Shown here piece by piece: positions 28,386-36,548 of a DNA stretch of 64,000 nt (positions are counted from its first letter, which is position 1; each line of letters starts with the position of its first letter). Origin of the DNA: Morganella morganii (GTDB lineage: Bacteria > Pseudomonadota > Gammaproteobacteria > Enterobacterales > Enterobacteriaceae); NCBI RefSeq assembly GCF_003996855.1, contig NZ_NRQY01000001.1, positions 2,371,562 to 2,435,561 on the forward strand. Direction: 5' to 3'. A model generated the notes under the pieces. That model made no database searches. It was not told the DNA's origin and saw nothing but the letters and a program-made list of their open reading frames with translations. The position numbers were made by a program, and so were the translations under genes.

Positions 28386-29366
28386 TTAACGTTCTTCGTG
28401 TTTCAGACCACCGCTGAGGGTACACATAACCCCCATCAGGTCGGCGTGGCGGATAGCCACTTTCGCCCGTGCATAGACTTTCGGTTTGGCATGGAATGCA
28501 ATTCCAAGACCCGCTTTTTTCAGCATTTTCAGGTCATTGGCTCCATCACCGATAGCCACGGTCTGTTCTAACGGAATATTGAGAAATTCCGCCAGTTTCA
28601 CCAGCGCCTGCGCTTTGTATTTGGCATCCACCACTGGGCCTTTGACTTTGCCGGTCAGTTTGCCGTCTTTAATTTCCAGCTGATTGGCATAGACAGCAAT
28701 CAGGCGCAGAGAATCTTTTAAATGATTGGCGTAGAAAGTAAATCCGCCGGAGGCAATCGCGACATGCCAGTCCATCGCCTGGAGTTTCCGCACCAGGCTG
28801 GTCAGCCCCGGCATCAGCGGCAGTGTATCCAGCACCTGCTGTAAAATGGCGGCATCCGCCCCGGCCAGCAGGCTGACACGCGCTTTCAGGCTTTCGCTGA
28901 AATCCAGTTCACCCTGCATGGCCCGTTCTGTGACATCCGCGACTTCATCACCGACACCCGCCAGCCGGGCGATTTCATCGATACACTCGATTTGGATCGC
29001 GGTGGAGTCCATATCCATCATCAATAACCCGGGTGAGCGCAGTTTCGGAATATTACCCAACGGCACCACATCCATCTGAAATTCATCTGCCACACGCTTG
29101 ATACGCCCGGTCAGGCTGCCCGCAATCCGGACCACCTGATAATCATCAATCCGCCATGACGAGACCACCACTATTGCCGCGCCCAGCCGGTGCTGAAAAT
29201 CGCTGATCCGCGCCTTATCCAGCCTGCGCCCGTACAGCAGCCAGCCGCTGTCACCCGCCCGGTAGTCCAGCGGCATGACTTCATCACCGCTCAGGGAAAG
29301 AGGAAGACCCGGCCATTTATGGATTTCATTCGGCAAATAACAGTAGGTCAGACTCGTCGACATCAA
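28386..29366 (-). CDS. serB: Phosphoserine phosphatase
   Basis: HAD-superfamily enzyme that removes phosphate from O-phosphoserine in the last step of serine synthesis. The catalytic DxDST motif is seen as MDMDSTAIQIECIDE (about 115-130). Motif II is ASGGF, and motif III GDGANDLKMLKKAGLGIAFHAKP is near the C-terminus. An N-terminal domain of about 100 residues precedes it, as in E. coli SerB (322 residues; 326 here). Divergent from ytjB across 98 bp; first gene of serB-radA-nadR. Confidence 0.97.
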   Translation of the reverse strand: MMSTSLTYCYLPNEIHKWPGLPLSLSGDEVMPLDYRAGDSGWLLYGRRLDKARISDFQHRLGAAIVVVSSWRIDDYQVVRIAGSLTGRIKRVADEFQMDVVPLGNIPKLRSPGLLMMDMDSTAIQIECIDEIARLAGVGDEVADVTERAMQGELDFSESLKARVSLLAGADAAILQQVLDTLPLMPGLTSLVRKLQAMDWHVAIASGGFTFYANHLKDSLRLIAVYANQLEIKDGKLTGKVKGPVVDAKYKAQALVKLAEFLNIPLEQTVAIGDGANDLKMLKKAGLGIAFHAKPKVYARAKVAIRHADLMGVMCTLSGGLKHEER

Positions 29367-29464
29367 CAGATACTCCTATAATCCCTGATAATATTCATGA
29401 TGGTAGCAGATAAAAATTGCCGCTTCTGGCAATATGGTGGCGACAACGGAAAAACGGATAAACA

Positions 29465-30133
29465 ATGGCCAAAACGAAGTTAACATTCCGGCTGCATAAA
29501 ACAGCCATTATTCTGATTTGTCTCGCCCTGATGGTGTGTCTGTTGCAGGGCGTGTCTTATTTCAGCCGCGTACACCAGCAGTCGTCAATGGATCAGTTTA
29601 ATGAACTGGCCTATTCACTGGCACAGCAGGTGGCGTTTAACCTTTCCGATGCTATAGACGATAACGGGAAAGTGCTCAATAAGAAACAAATTACAGCAAA
29701 TTTAGCGCAGCTGACTACCAACAGCCGTATTCTCGATGCCACAGTATATCAGGATGACGGGGTGCAGATAGCCGGCAGCGGAGAGAGTATTACTGTCCGT
29801 GACCGGCTGGCGCTGGACGGACAAAAAGCCGGCAGTTATTTTAATCATCAGATTGTCGCTGCTATCCCCGGGAAAAAAGGCCCGAAAGGCTTCCTGCGCC
29901 TGACCATCGATACCCACCGTCTGGCCACGGAATCCACCCAGGTGGATAACACCACTAACCTGCTGCGGGTGATGTTACTTCTCGCCCTCGGTATCGGCTT
30001 TGTGCTGGCCAACAATCTGCTGCAATTGACCCCGAGCCGCTGGCAGCAATCCCTGTATCTGCTGACCGCCAATCTGAAAAATGAAGATGAGAAGCAGGGA
30101 AATAAAACGGAAGATAAAGAAAAGGGGGAATAA
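29465..30133 (+). CDS. ytjB: Smp family membrane protein YtjB
   Basis: Inner-membrane protein of unknown function in the Smp (virulence factor haemolysin regulator, AhpA-related) family. The 222 residues have two membrane segments (about 14-33 and 163-182) bracketing a periplasmic domain that begins SRVHQQSSMDQFNELAYSLAQQVA. The cytoplasmic tail is short and highly charged (KNEDEKQGNKTEDKEKGE). Divergent from serB, the same arrangement as in E. coli. Confidence 0.9.
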   Translation: MAKTKLTFRLHKTAIILICLALMVCLLQGVSYFSRVHQQSSMDQFNELAYSLAQQVAFNLSDAIDDNGKVLNKKQITANLAQLTTNSRILDATVYQDDGVQIAGSGESITVRDRLALDGQKAGSYFNHQIVAAIPGKKGPKGFLRLTIDTHRLATESTQVDNTTNLLRVMLLLALGIGFVLANNLLQLTPSRWQQSLYLLTANLKNEDEKQGNKTEDKEKGE

Positions 30134-30283
30134 TTTCCCCCAAAAGCGGGCGCTGAGCGCCCCGGCAGATATGATTGTTCAGTGTATACGCTGATATCCG
30201 GTGTATACACCGGGTCTGTGAAATCCGAAAAATAAATTAGTGCCGGAGTGATTAAACCACGACAGTCCCGCCAGTACGGATTT

Positions 30284-30849
30284 TTACGGGAATAGCTCTG
30301 ATAAAATTTCTCTTTTGCTTTTTGTATCCAACGGTTGGAGATCATCCGCAAACTTACTATTTTTTATATACTCTTCTTTTTCCGTTTGATACTTCGGGCT
30401 CTCTGATAAGTACAGAGCCATTATATAATCAATATCTTTTTCTTTCTTTTTATTTTTGATTTCTATATATGATGTATAATAGTCAGCCACCTCTTCTCCC
30501 AACCTATCCATTAATATGCATTTTAATAATGAAAATCGCCCTTCTTCATCATTATGAATTTCATTTATTTCTGATAATGCAAGATCGTATTGCCTTTCGC
30601 CAACCAACCCACTGATATAAATATTAGCTATATTCATATCCGTTTTATTTTCTTCTTTTATTTTTTTATTTCATTTAAAATTTTATTTTTCTCATCTGTG
30701 CTATCCGCAAAAGTTAACTTCATAATTAAATCAGATGCAACTTTTATACCATTGCTATCATACTCATTCGCAAGTGATTTATTTACACTTATTGATAATA
30801 TAAGTAATGAGAATGCCAGCACTATCCATTTTAATTTTATCAATGTCAT
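30284..30849 (-). pseudogene. Unknown exported protein, two frames split at an A7 tract
   Basis: I do not recognise this gene. The 5' frame (30658-30849, 63 codons) starts ATG after GGTGATAAT. It encodes a clear signal peptide (TLIKLKWIVLAFSLLILSIS, cleavage near SLANEY) and ends in TAA directly after A AAA AAA. The 3' frame (30284-30637 and open to the A tract) encodes a lysine/glutamate-rich 117-residue segment. Adding one A to the seven-A run, or a -1 ribosomal slip there, joins them into about 188 residues. Base composition is far more AT-rich than the neighbours. It is either a decayed foreign gene, a slippage-switched gene or a homopolymer error. Confidence 0.55.
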
Positions 30850-30853
30850 ATTA

Positions 30854-31204
30854 TCACCATTTAAATTTGCTTAATTTTATCGTTTTTGTTGAACTCCCCG
30901 GGAATGGGACTACACTACCAATAGGTATATCATCTACACCCATTGCCCATGATTCGCCTTTTTTCATTTCCAGAATATACTTTTTATAATTTAAATTATT
31001 TGATATTACACACCAGAATAATAACTTACCGGAACCTGCTGCTTTTGCCGCATTACTTTTACCTAATGCTGATACTCTTATTTTCTTTCCGTTATTATTA
31101 TCTTATTCATTTACTATTAGTGTAATTGCGTAACTGACGTGAATACCAACGCCTTCTATTCTTAAGTCGGCGAGCTGCGAGAAATAAAATCTTTTAATAG
31201 CCAT
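30854..31204 (-). pseudogene. Unknown AT-rich gene with in-frame TAA at codon 34
   Basis: Reading from ATG at 31202-31204 gives MAIKRFYFSQLADLRIEGVG and continues to a TAA after ..TLIVNE. The same frame then stays open to TGA at 30854-30856, encoding DNNNGKKIRVSALGKSNAA and onward, ending KLSKFKW, for about 116 codons in all. The single stop in an otherwise coding frame suggests a nonsense mutation. It ends 4 bp before the signal-peptide gene on the same strand, so the two look like a former operon, perhaps a toxin with a partner. No family was recognised. Confidence 0.5.
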
Positions 31205-31324
31205 GTAAAATCCTTATTAACGGCAGAGAAACAGACTGAAAACTATAAGTACAACTCGCTGCCATTAACAGAGTGATTTATCCTAAACTAAAGTGGCCAT
31301 CGTATTAATAGTACGGGTGAGATT

Positions 31325-31349
31325 AAAGGCCGGTAAATCTCTCCCGGCC
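31325..31349 (-). terminator. Hairpin after crcB
   Basis: GGCCGG and CCGGCC form a 6-bp GC stem with a 10-nt loop and a short TTT tail on the minus strand, 26 bp past crcB. Modest strength. Confidence 0.45.
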
Positions 31350-31375
31350 AACTCCTATCTTTGGATATCCCTTTT

Positions 31376-31759
31376 TTACCGGTGCTGCAACACCTGCCAG
31401 GTCAGCAGACCGAGCCAGGTCATCAGCAGGGAACTGATGACATGCAGGGCGATTTCGGCCATACCGTGGTGGATACGCCCGGCCTGGAAAGCCTGCACAA
31501 TCTCGAGTGAGAAGGTCGAGAATGTCGATAACGCGCCGCAGAACCCGGTGACAATAAACAGCCGCCATTCTGCCGGAAGTGTCGGGTGCGAGGAGAAAAA
31601 GGCCACCGCCAGCCCGATAATATAACCGGCAATAATATTGGCGAGATAGGTTCCCAGCGGCATCATCGCCAGGACCGGGTTGAATTTATTACTCAACACC
31701 CAGCGGCCGAGGCCGCCGAGTACTGATCCCGCGGAAATGCTGAGGATCACATTTAACAT
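31376..31759 (-). CDS. crcB: Fluoride channel CrcB/FluC
   Basis: Dual-topology fluoride-selective channel of the inner membrane. The 127-residue protein has four hydrophobic helices. It carries the family motifs GGLGRWVLS, PLGTYLANIIAGYIIG and the channel-lining GFCGALSTFSTFSLE. The length is normal. I saw no fluoride riboswitch motif in the short upstream gap (31760-31799). The gene lies next to the FUSC-family gene on the same strand. Confidence 0.95.
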   Translation of the reverse strand: MLNVILSISAGSVLGGLGRWVLSNKFNPVLAMMPLGTYLANIIAGYIIGLAVAFFSSHPTLPAEWRLFIVTGFCGALSTFSTFSLEIVQAFQAGRIHHGMAEIALHVISSLLMTWLGLLTWQVLQHR

Positions 31760-31799
31760 AGAAAAACCTTACGTCATGTTTGTTTCAATGTTTCTGTGT

Positions 31800-32915
31800 T
31801 TATGCGCATTTCTTTAAAATGTCAATCTGAACAAGCCCGCACACTTCATCCAGCAGTTTAATAACCTCCACACTCATCCCGACCATCATGGCATCCGCCG
31901 AGTTACTTTCCGGCTGCGCATTGATCTTCTGATGCAGCTCATGCGTGCTGGCCCGCAGTGCCTGAAGCTTCTCCATTGTGTCATCGTCTTTCCCCTGCAC
32001 AAAGATATCAGAGAGAAGTTTCATGATCTCACTGTTACTTTTCTGTAACTGCACAATGTAGGGATTCTCGGTGTTCAGCGCATGGGCGAAGTAGTTTTTA
32101 CTGAAGGTGTCTGTCAGCAGTTCCAGTATCGCCACCAGCCGCCGGATGCGCCCGTGAATGGCTGTAAAAGTAGCCGCCGGAACATGGGTTTCTTTGACGG
32201 CCGGTGCAATGTAGGTATTACAGGTCAGCAGTGTTGATAAGGTGTCTTTCAGCTGATTATCCCACCGCTCCGGGTCGGTACTGCTCAGTTTCATGATGTG
32301 CTCATCATATAATCTGGCAATATCACGCAGAATGGTGCTGATATTCATCCGCCAGAACACAAACCCTTTCAGCGGCAGAATCGCCGAGAACACCAGTGCC
32401 AGAACCGAGCCACCCACCGTCTGCGCCGAACGGATAAGCGCGGAGTCCATATCCCCGACCGGTGCAGTGGCAACGATACTGATGGTCATTCCGATCAGCA
32501 TGCCGACATACATGTTTTTTCCCAGCGCAATCAGGCCGCAGACAAACATTGCAATCGTCGCCAGCGCCAGCATCAGCGGGAAAGAGTGAGTTTCCGTGTA
32601 CAGCAGCAGCATCCCTATCAGCGAGCCGATAACGGTGCCGAGAGTGCGCTGCATCGAGCGGATCAGCACATTTCCCCAGTACGGCATCGGCATCAGGATA
32701 GAGATTAGTGTCATAATGATGTAATCGAGCTTATCGCTGTGTAATTCCCGGAACACCATAAACGTCAGTGTAAATGCCAGTGCAATACGGATGCCGTGCA
32801 ACTGTTTAAACCGGGAATAAAAGAATGACTGAGCCCGGGTGATCCCGTGGCGAGAGCATGAAAAACCCTGGGGCAGTCGTAATCTATGCTGCCATCGCAG
32901 ATGCCTTTCCCTCAC
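31800..32915 (-). CDS. FUSC-family membrane protein, N-terminus replaced by transposon sequence
   Basis: Member of the fusaric acid resistance/aromatic acid exporter family (YccS, AaeB-like). Several membrane helices lie in the first half (ALAFTLTFMVF, MPMPYWGNVLIRSMQRTLGTVIGSLIGML, GLIALGKNMYVGMLIGMTISIV) and a long cytoplasmic helical region follows. The first 22 codons, to FSCS, lie inside the 27-bp terminal repeat and the neighbouring transposon end. Native sequence appears to begin near HGITRAQSFFYSRFKQ. No ATG or ribosome-binding site remains at the native end, so the start, promoter and activity are doubtful. Its substrate is unknown. Confidence 0.8.
   Translation of the reverse strand: MRERHLRWQHRLRLPQGFSCSRHGITRAQSFFYSRFKQLHGIRIALAFTLTFMVFRELHSDKLDYIIMTLISILMPMPYWGNVLIRSMQRTLGTVIGSLIGMLLLYTETHSFPLMLALATIAMFVCGLIALGKNMYVGMLIGMTISIVATAPVGDMDSALIRSAQTVGGSVLALVFSAILPLKGFVFWRMNISTILRDIARLYDEHIMKLSSTDPERWDNQLKDTLSTLLTCNTYIAPAVKETHVPAATFTAIHGRIRRLVAILELLTDTFSKNYFAHALNTENPYIVQLQKSNSEIMKLLSDIFVQGKDDDTMEKLQALRASTHELHQKINAQPESNSADAMMVGMSVEVIKLLDEVCGLVQIDILKKCA
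32852..32878 (+). repeat. Left 27-bp terminal inverted repeat
   Basis: Begins GAGAGCATGAAAAACC at the outer edge and ends TGGGGCAGTC inside. Matches 26 of 27 positions of the reverse complement of 35692-35718. Confidence 0.75.
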
Positions 32916-34287
32916 ATTCTTCGTCCATCGAGAACCCCGGATACCAGCAGGCGAATTTATCCTGCAACTCGTTATTCAAAACAGCGGTCCGGGTTTGAAG
33001 CAAGTAATACGCTCCTTTTCTGCTCCACTGCATCTGCTGTTTTTTGGCCATTCGTCTGGCAATGACTTCATTGATCGTGGATTCCACAAACGCCGTTGAA
33101 ACTGGCTCCCCATACCGGTGCATTTCACCATAGTTAGGGATCATCATCTTATTGTTACGGATGTAGGTATACATTTCATCCAGATGTTTTTTCAGGGATT
33201 TCAAGCCTGCATAGCTGAGCTCAGGGTCGTCGCAATACATGACACAATCATCAATATGCTCCAGCGCGGCGACAAAATTGCCATGCCAGAGGTATCGCTT
33301 ACTGCTTTCCAGACGCTCCGAAACTCTACAACCTGTCTCCGGATCTGATGCCTGCAGACCCTTTGCATATTGCATGAGTACCGTCAGCCGCATTGTAATA
33401 TGAAACCAGTCAAGTACATGAAATGACTCAGGATACATACCAAACTGCAGCTCCCTCAGGTTATCAGCGCCGTCCGACAGAAAGAATACCTGCTGGTTAG
33501 CCTGCATTCCCTGAGCAGACAGGTGCGCCATGAGTCTGCGTTCCGGATGACAGTCGTCCTTCTGGACAAACCCAAAGCGGCGCGTGTCTTTGGGCGTTCC
33601 GACCGAAAACGATTTACCGGCAATAATTTCAAAATTACGCTTTTTGTCGTCCCGGTCGCGAACATAACCTCCATCAATCCCCACGACGAGCGGTTTCCCT
33701 GGCCTGGGCAGGTTCCCCCAGTCACGGGGGCAACCGGAAAGAAAGCCTGAATGTGATTCCGACTCAGCATCAAGACGCTGCGCCACCTGACATAAATGAT
33801 TCTTCACCGTTGAAGCATTCAAACGATGCCCCACCGGCAGAATATCTTTCAGCAAACGCGTCGTCATTTCATAGGAGATCATAGATGCCCAGCGGGTTTC
33901 TATATATTTCAGTGAGGGATGTGTGAGATCACCAGCCCAGTCACTGAGCAGACTGACGGTTTTTGTCGCACTTTCCTCGCAATGACACCGGTACACCCTG
34001 AGCCCGGATACAGGAATAACGCCAAACAGCGTCCGGTACTGTATTTTCTGTCGGCCTTTAATTCTGCGTGCAGCAAGGCAGTGAGGGCACGGGATATGGC
34101 GGTGAGTATATTCGTCCGCCTGTAGCTGAACCACCGACTGCTGGGCCGTGTTCAGCAACTGCTTCGACTCTGAAATCGACAACCCGATATCGTTCCTGCC
34201 ACCACCTGATTTATGTAATGTCATCAGTTCTTCCGTTCGACTCATGCCTGATTCATCGGTTATGACTATCTGGAGCGTCAGTTGCAT
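32884..34287 (-). CDS. ISKra4-family transposase
   Basis: 467-residue DDE-type transposase. An N-terminal zinc-finger-like region contains CPHC (about 68-71) and CHCEES. Catalytic acidic residues fit Asp in LVVGIDGGYVRDRD, Asp in QVFFLSDGADNLRE and Glu in AFVESTINEVIARR near the C-terminus. The WFHITMRL segment between the last two is typical of this family. The frame is complete. It follows the resolvase gene by 36 bp on the same strand; such a resolvase partner is known in some ISKra4 elements. Confidence 0.85.
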   Translation of the reverse strand: MQLTLQIVITDESGMSRTEELMTLHKSGGGRNDIGLSISESKQLLNTAQQSVVQLQADEYTHRHIPCPHCLAARRIKGRQKIQYRTLFGVIPVSGLRVYRCHCEESATKTVSLLSDWAGDLTHPSLKYIETRWASMISYEMTTRLLKDILPVGHRLNASTVKNHLCQVAQRLDAESESHSGFLSGCPRDWGNLPRPGKPLVVGIDGGYVRDRDDKKRNFEIIAGKSFSVGTPKDTRRFGFVQKDDCHPERRLMAHLSAQGMQANQQVFFLSDGADNLRELQFGMYPESFHVLDWFHITMRLTVLMQYAKGLQASDPETGCRVSERLESSKRYLWHGNFVAALEHIDDCVMYCDDPELSYAGLKSLKKHLDEMYTYIRNNKMMIPNYGEMHRYGEPVSTAFVESTINEVIARRMAKKQQMQWSRKGAYYLLQTRTAVLNNELQDKFACWYPGFSMDEECEGKASAMAA

Positions 34288-34998
34288 CGTTTCCTCCTGC
34301 GGTGGTGGATGGTTGTCTCCCGGCTACTGGTTATTCATCTGATTGCGAAGCTTATAATATGTGGAAACACCAAGGCCTGCATGATCGCAGGCGACCCTGA
34401 GCCTGACGCCTCTGCTCCTGAGCGCGTCAATTTCCTGAATTTTTTTGATATCGGCGCAGGGCCGCCCGGTTTTTTCTCCCCGCGCCTTTTTCGCCGCGAT
34501 ACCATCGGCCTGCCTCTCTTTCAGTAATGCCCGTTCAAACTGGCTGAATGCGGACATCATGTGCAGTTGCAGTTCCTGCATCGGATTGTTTGTACCGGCA
34601 CTGAACGTCAGTTGCTCCTTCAAAAAAATAAGGGTAACGCCCTGGTTGCGAAGCCGGGTTGTGACAGTGCACATATCCGCCATATTTCGGCAAAGACGAT
34701 CGATGGAATGCACCAGAAGCGTATCACCAGGCCGTAATTGCCCAAGGAGTTCCTGTAATCCCGGCCGGTTTGTATCTTTCGCACTGGCATGTTCAACACA
34801 AATTTTATCTGGCTGAAAGCCCGCTTTTGACAACGCCTCTTCCTGACGAGCCGTATTTTGATCGGCCGAGCTCACCCTGATGTAAGCATATTGCACGTAA
34901 AACCTCCGGAAGGTCTTTAAACATTATAGATGTTTGAAGAATAATCCATAAAAACTGATTTAGGGAGGTTTATAGACAAATTACCGGGGATCTGCGAT
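32894..34998 (-). mobile_element. Probable ISKra4-type insertion sequence inside the larger unit
   Basis: ATCGCAGAT at 32894-32902 and its reverse complement ATCTGCGAT at 34990-34998 bracket the transposase and resolvase genes. The repeats keep extra matches inward (ATCGCAGATnCC). If these are the true tips, the transposase stop codon lies 8 bp outside the left end, in flanking DNA. That is unusual, and the boundaries are therefore tentative. Confidence 0.5.
34324..34896 (-). CDS. Serine resolvase/invertase (Pin/TnpR type)
   Basis: 190-residue small serine recombinase. The catalytic serine lies in YIRVSSADQNTARQEE (Ser9 or Ser10). Further motifs are VHSIDRLCRNMADM and the long E-helix FSQFERALLKERQADGI. 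A C-terminal helix-turn-helix (about 165-187, VACDHAGLGVSTYYKLRNQ) binds DNA. AGGTTTTACGTG-type sequence precedes the ATG. Immediately upstream of the transposase on the same strand; probably resolves cointegrates of this element. Confidence 0.9.
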   Translation of the reverse strand: MQYAYIRVSSADQNTARQEEALSKAGFQPDKICVEHASAKDTNRPGLQELLGQLRPGDTLLVHSIDRLCRNMADMCTVTTRLRNQGVTLIFLKEQLTFSAGTNNPMQELQLHMMSAFSQFERALLKERQADGIAAKKARGEKTGRPCADIKKIQEIDALRSRGVRLRVACDHAGLGVSTYYKLRNQMNNQ

Positions 34999-35032
34999 AC
35001 ATGTTAAAAACGTATACCTTTATAGACATCAG

Positions 35033-35623
35033 TCAGCGACGACGACCCAGCCAGATCACTTCAGGTTCCAGCTCCGGAGACGCAAGGTCGAGCTTGCTCA
35101 GTTGCCGATTGGTTTTGTTGCGGTTGAACCGGACAGCGTCCAGGTCGTCAATAAAGGGCCGGATCTCACCGACCGTTGTTGCATCATCCGCATTAACAAT
35201 GGCCTCCAGAAACGCCAGCGTCTTATCAGCTTCATCCTCGATAGTTGCTCCGGGCATGCCATGACCGCTCATACAAAATGGTGTCTTCAGCGTTGAGTCT
35301 TCATGAATGGCCTCAACACGAATGTCATGAAGCCAGTGCTCAAAGAAGTTGTATTCGTAGGAAAATCGATCGCCGACATCAAAACTAAAATCATCAATCA
35401 CTATCTGGAACGGGTTATCCGGAAAGCCAATGCCACCGTCGTAAGAGATACCGTAATCTTTGCCGTAAATATGAAACTGATGGAGGTAGTCATCACCCCA
35501 GCCCTGCACGATCTGGAAAATGAAGTGAAGCGCGGCCAGCGACGTATCAGCAGCGATTCTTAGCCGACGCCAGACCATAGGGCTGACGCCACAAACAGCG
35601 ATTTTGATGACGTAGATCTTCAT
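35033..35623 (-). CDS. Plasmid pRiA4b ORF-3-like / IS1096 TnpR-like protein
   Basis: 196-residue protein of the pRiA4b ORF-3 family, recognised by IAVCGVSPMVWRRLRIAADTSLAALHFIFQIVQGWGDDYLHQF and FSYEYNFFEHWLHDIRVE, where Trp, His and acidic residues are conserved. The family is often found on plasmids and transposons and was once named TnpR of IS1096, but its biochemical function is not established. It lies inside the 27-bp-repeat unit but outside the inner ISKra4 repeats, so it may be cargo of the outer element. Confidence 0.82.
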   Translation of the reverse strand: MKIYVIKIAVCGVSPMVWRRLRIAADTSLAALHFIFQIVQGWGDDYLHQFHIYGKDYGISYDGGIGFPDNPFQIVIDDFSFDVGDRFSYEYNFFEHWLHDIRVEAIHEDSTLKTPFCMSGHGMPGATIEDEADKTLAFLEAIVNADDATTVGEIRPFIDDLDAVRFNRNKTNRQLSKLDLASPELEPEVIWLGRRR

Positions 35624-35689
35624 AGCAGGGTAACGGGTATTGTGATGAAATGATGTTGGCTATTCTAGCCCCTGCAGGCGATCCATTCG

Positions 35690-36241
35690 GTGACTGCCCC
35701 ACGGTTTTTCATGCTCTCCTCTGACAAGACCATGGTAAGTATTCAGTATGCCGCACCGGCACAGTGGTCACATAAAGAAAGCCTGACCCTGCAACTGGCT
35801 GACAGCATCATCAGCAAACAGTTACGCGGCGCACTACGTGAACAGGCCGGCGGTATTTACGCCCTGAGTTTCTCTTCTCTGCTGGCAAAACTGCCTGCGC
35901 CGTACTACAGCGCCCGGCTGAATTTCACCACTGATCCTCAGCGTGCCGCAGAAATGACGGTACTCAGCCGGAATGTGCTGAAGAAACTGAAAACAGAAGG
36001 TATCAATGAAAATGCCCTGAAAGAAGCCAAAGCCAACTGGCTGCTGGAAAAGCAGCAGGTTTACCAGAGTGCTGCTTTCTGGACAGAATCACTGGCTCAG
36101 ATTGCCGGGGATGATAATGAATTTACCCGCATAATAACGGAAGAGGCGTTAATCAATCAGATTACCGCAGAAGATATTAACCGGGCATTATCCCGCTACA
36201 GCGGTAAGAATGAAAAATTATTTATGCTCACTCCGCCATAA
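35690..36241 (+). pseudogene. C-terminal fragment of an M16 (PqqL/pitrilysin-like) metalloprotease
   Basis: Only the last part of an M16 peptidase remains. It holds the noncatalytic repeat segment LADSIISKQLRGALREQAGGIY, the YxxxLNFTTDPQR region and the ending LINQITAEDINRALSRYSG. Full-length relatives have about 930 residues and carry the zinc motif HxxEH in the missing N-terminal part. The first ten codons belong to the right 27-bp terminal repeat. The fragment has no start signal of its own and must be nonfunctional as a protease. A normal terminator follows. Confidence 0.85.
35692..35718 (-). repeat. Right 27-bp terminal inverted repeat
   Basis: Ends CATGCTCTC at the outer edge, reverse complement of 32852-32878 with a single C/G difference. 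It encodes the first residues of the truncated M16 frame. Confidence 0.75.
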
Positions 36242-36244
36242 CAA

Positions 36245-36275
36245 AATAAAGCCTCTTAACAGAGGCTTTATTATT
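36245..36275 (+). terminator. Terminator after the M16 fragment
   Basis: AAAGCCTCT and AGAGGCTTT form a 9-bp stem with a 4-nt loop followed by ATTATTT, immediately after the stop codon. Confidence 0.8.
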
Positions 36276-36458
36276 TCCGCTAACTTATAAAAATAACAAT
36301 CATTGTATTAACGGATAGTGAGAATATATTTTATGACATATCTCCGCATTATCACCCGAATAGGGTAGAGATAAAGACCAACACAGTTGTTATATTTTCT
36401 GCAGGTGCCTGATTCTGTCCGGATCAGGCTATATTTCCCCTGTTCCTGATAGAAGAAA

Positions 36459-36539
36459 GCCCCGATTACGTTTTTCAACATAAACCGGGGCCGAATCCCT
36501 ACCAGACAATAGGGATTTTGCCTCCTTAAATTAAAGGAG
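36459..36539 (+). other. Structured leader with hidden ribosome-binding site
   Basis: Three stem-loops follow each other: GCCCCG/CGGGGC (36459-36464 with 36486-36491), AATCCCT/AGGGATT (36494-36500 with 36511-36517), and CTCCTT/AAGGAG (36522-36527 with 36534-36539). The last pairs the Shine-Dalgarno sequence of the small gene at 36549. Read on the minus strand, the first stem followed by TTTCTTC resembles a terminator. Stems were found by eye; no folding energy was computed. Confidence 0.5.
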
Positions 36540-36548
36540 TCAAGAGAA

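Larger units (their letters stand above)
32852..35718. mobile_element. 2.87-kb unit with 27-bp terminal inverted repeats
   Basis: The 27 bp at 32852-32878 recur in inverted orientation at 35692-35718 with one mismatch (key core CATGAAAAACC then TGGGGCAGTC). Inside lie an ISKra4-type transposase, a serine resolvase and a pRiA4b ORF-3-like gene. On the left the FUSC gene loses its 5' end; on the right an M16 protease gene keeps only its last 175 or so codons. No matching target duplication is seen, so insertion was followed or accompanied by a deletion. The family of the outer repeats was not recognised. Confidence 0.65.

Noticed and set aside
30807..31125. Plus-strand small frames in the AT-rich islet
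   Set aside because: They lie opposite the better minus-strand frame that has a start, ribosome-binding site and protein-like composition.
31760..31799. Fluoride riboswitch ahead of crcB
   Set aside because: The gap is only 40 bp and lacks the conserved riboswitch core; none was seen farther upstream within the FUSC coding region.
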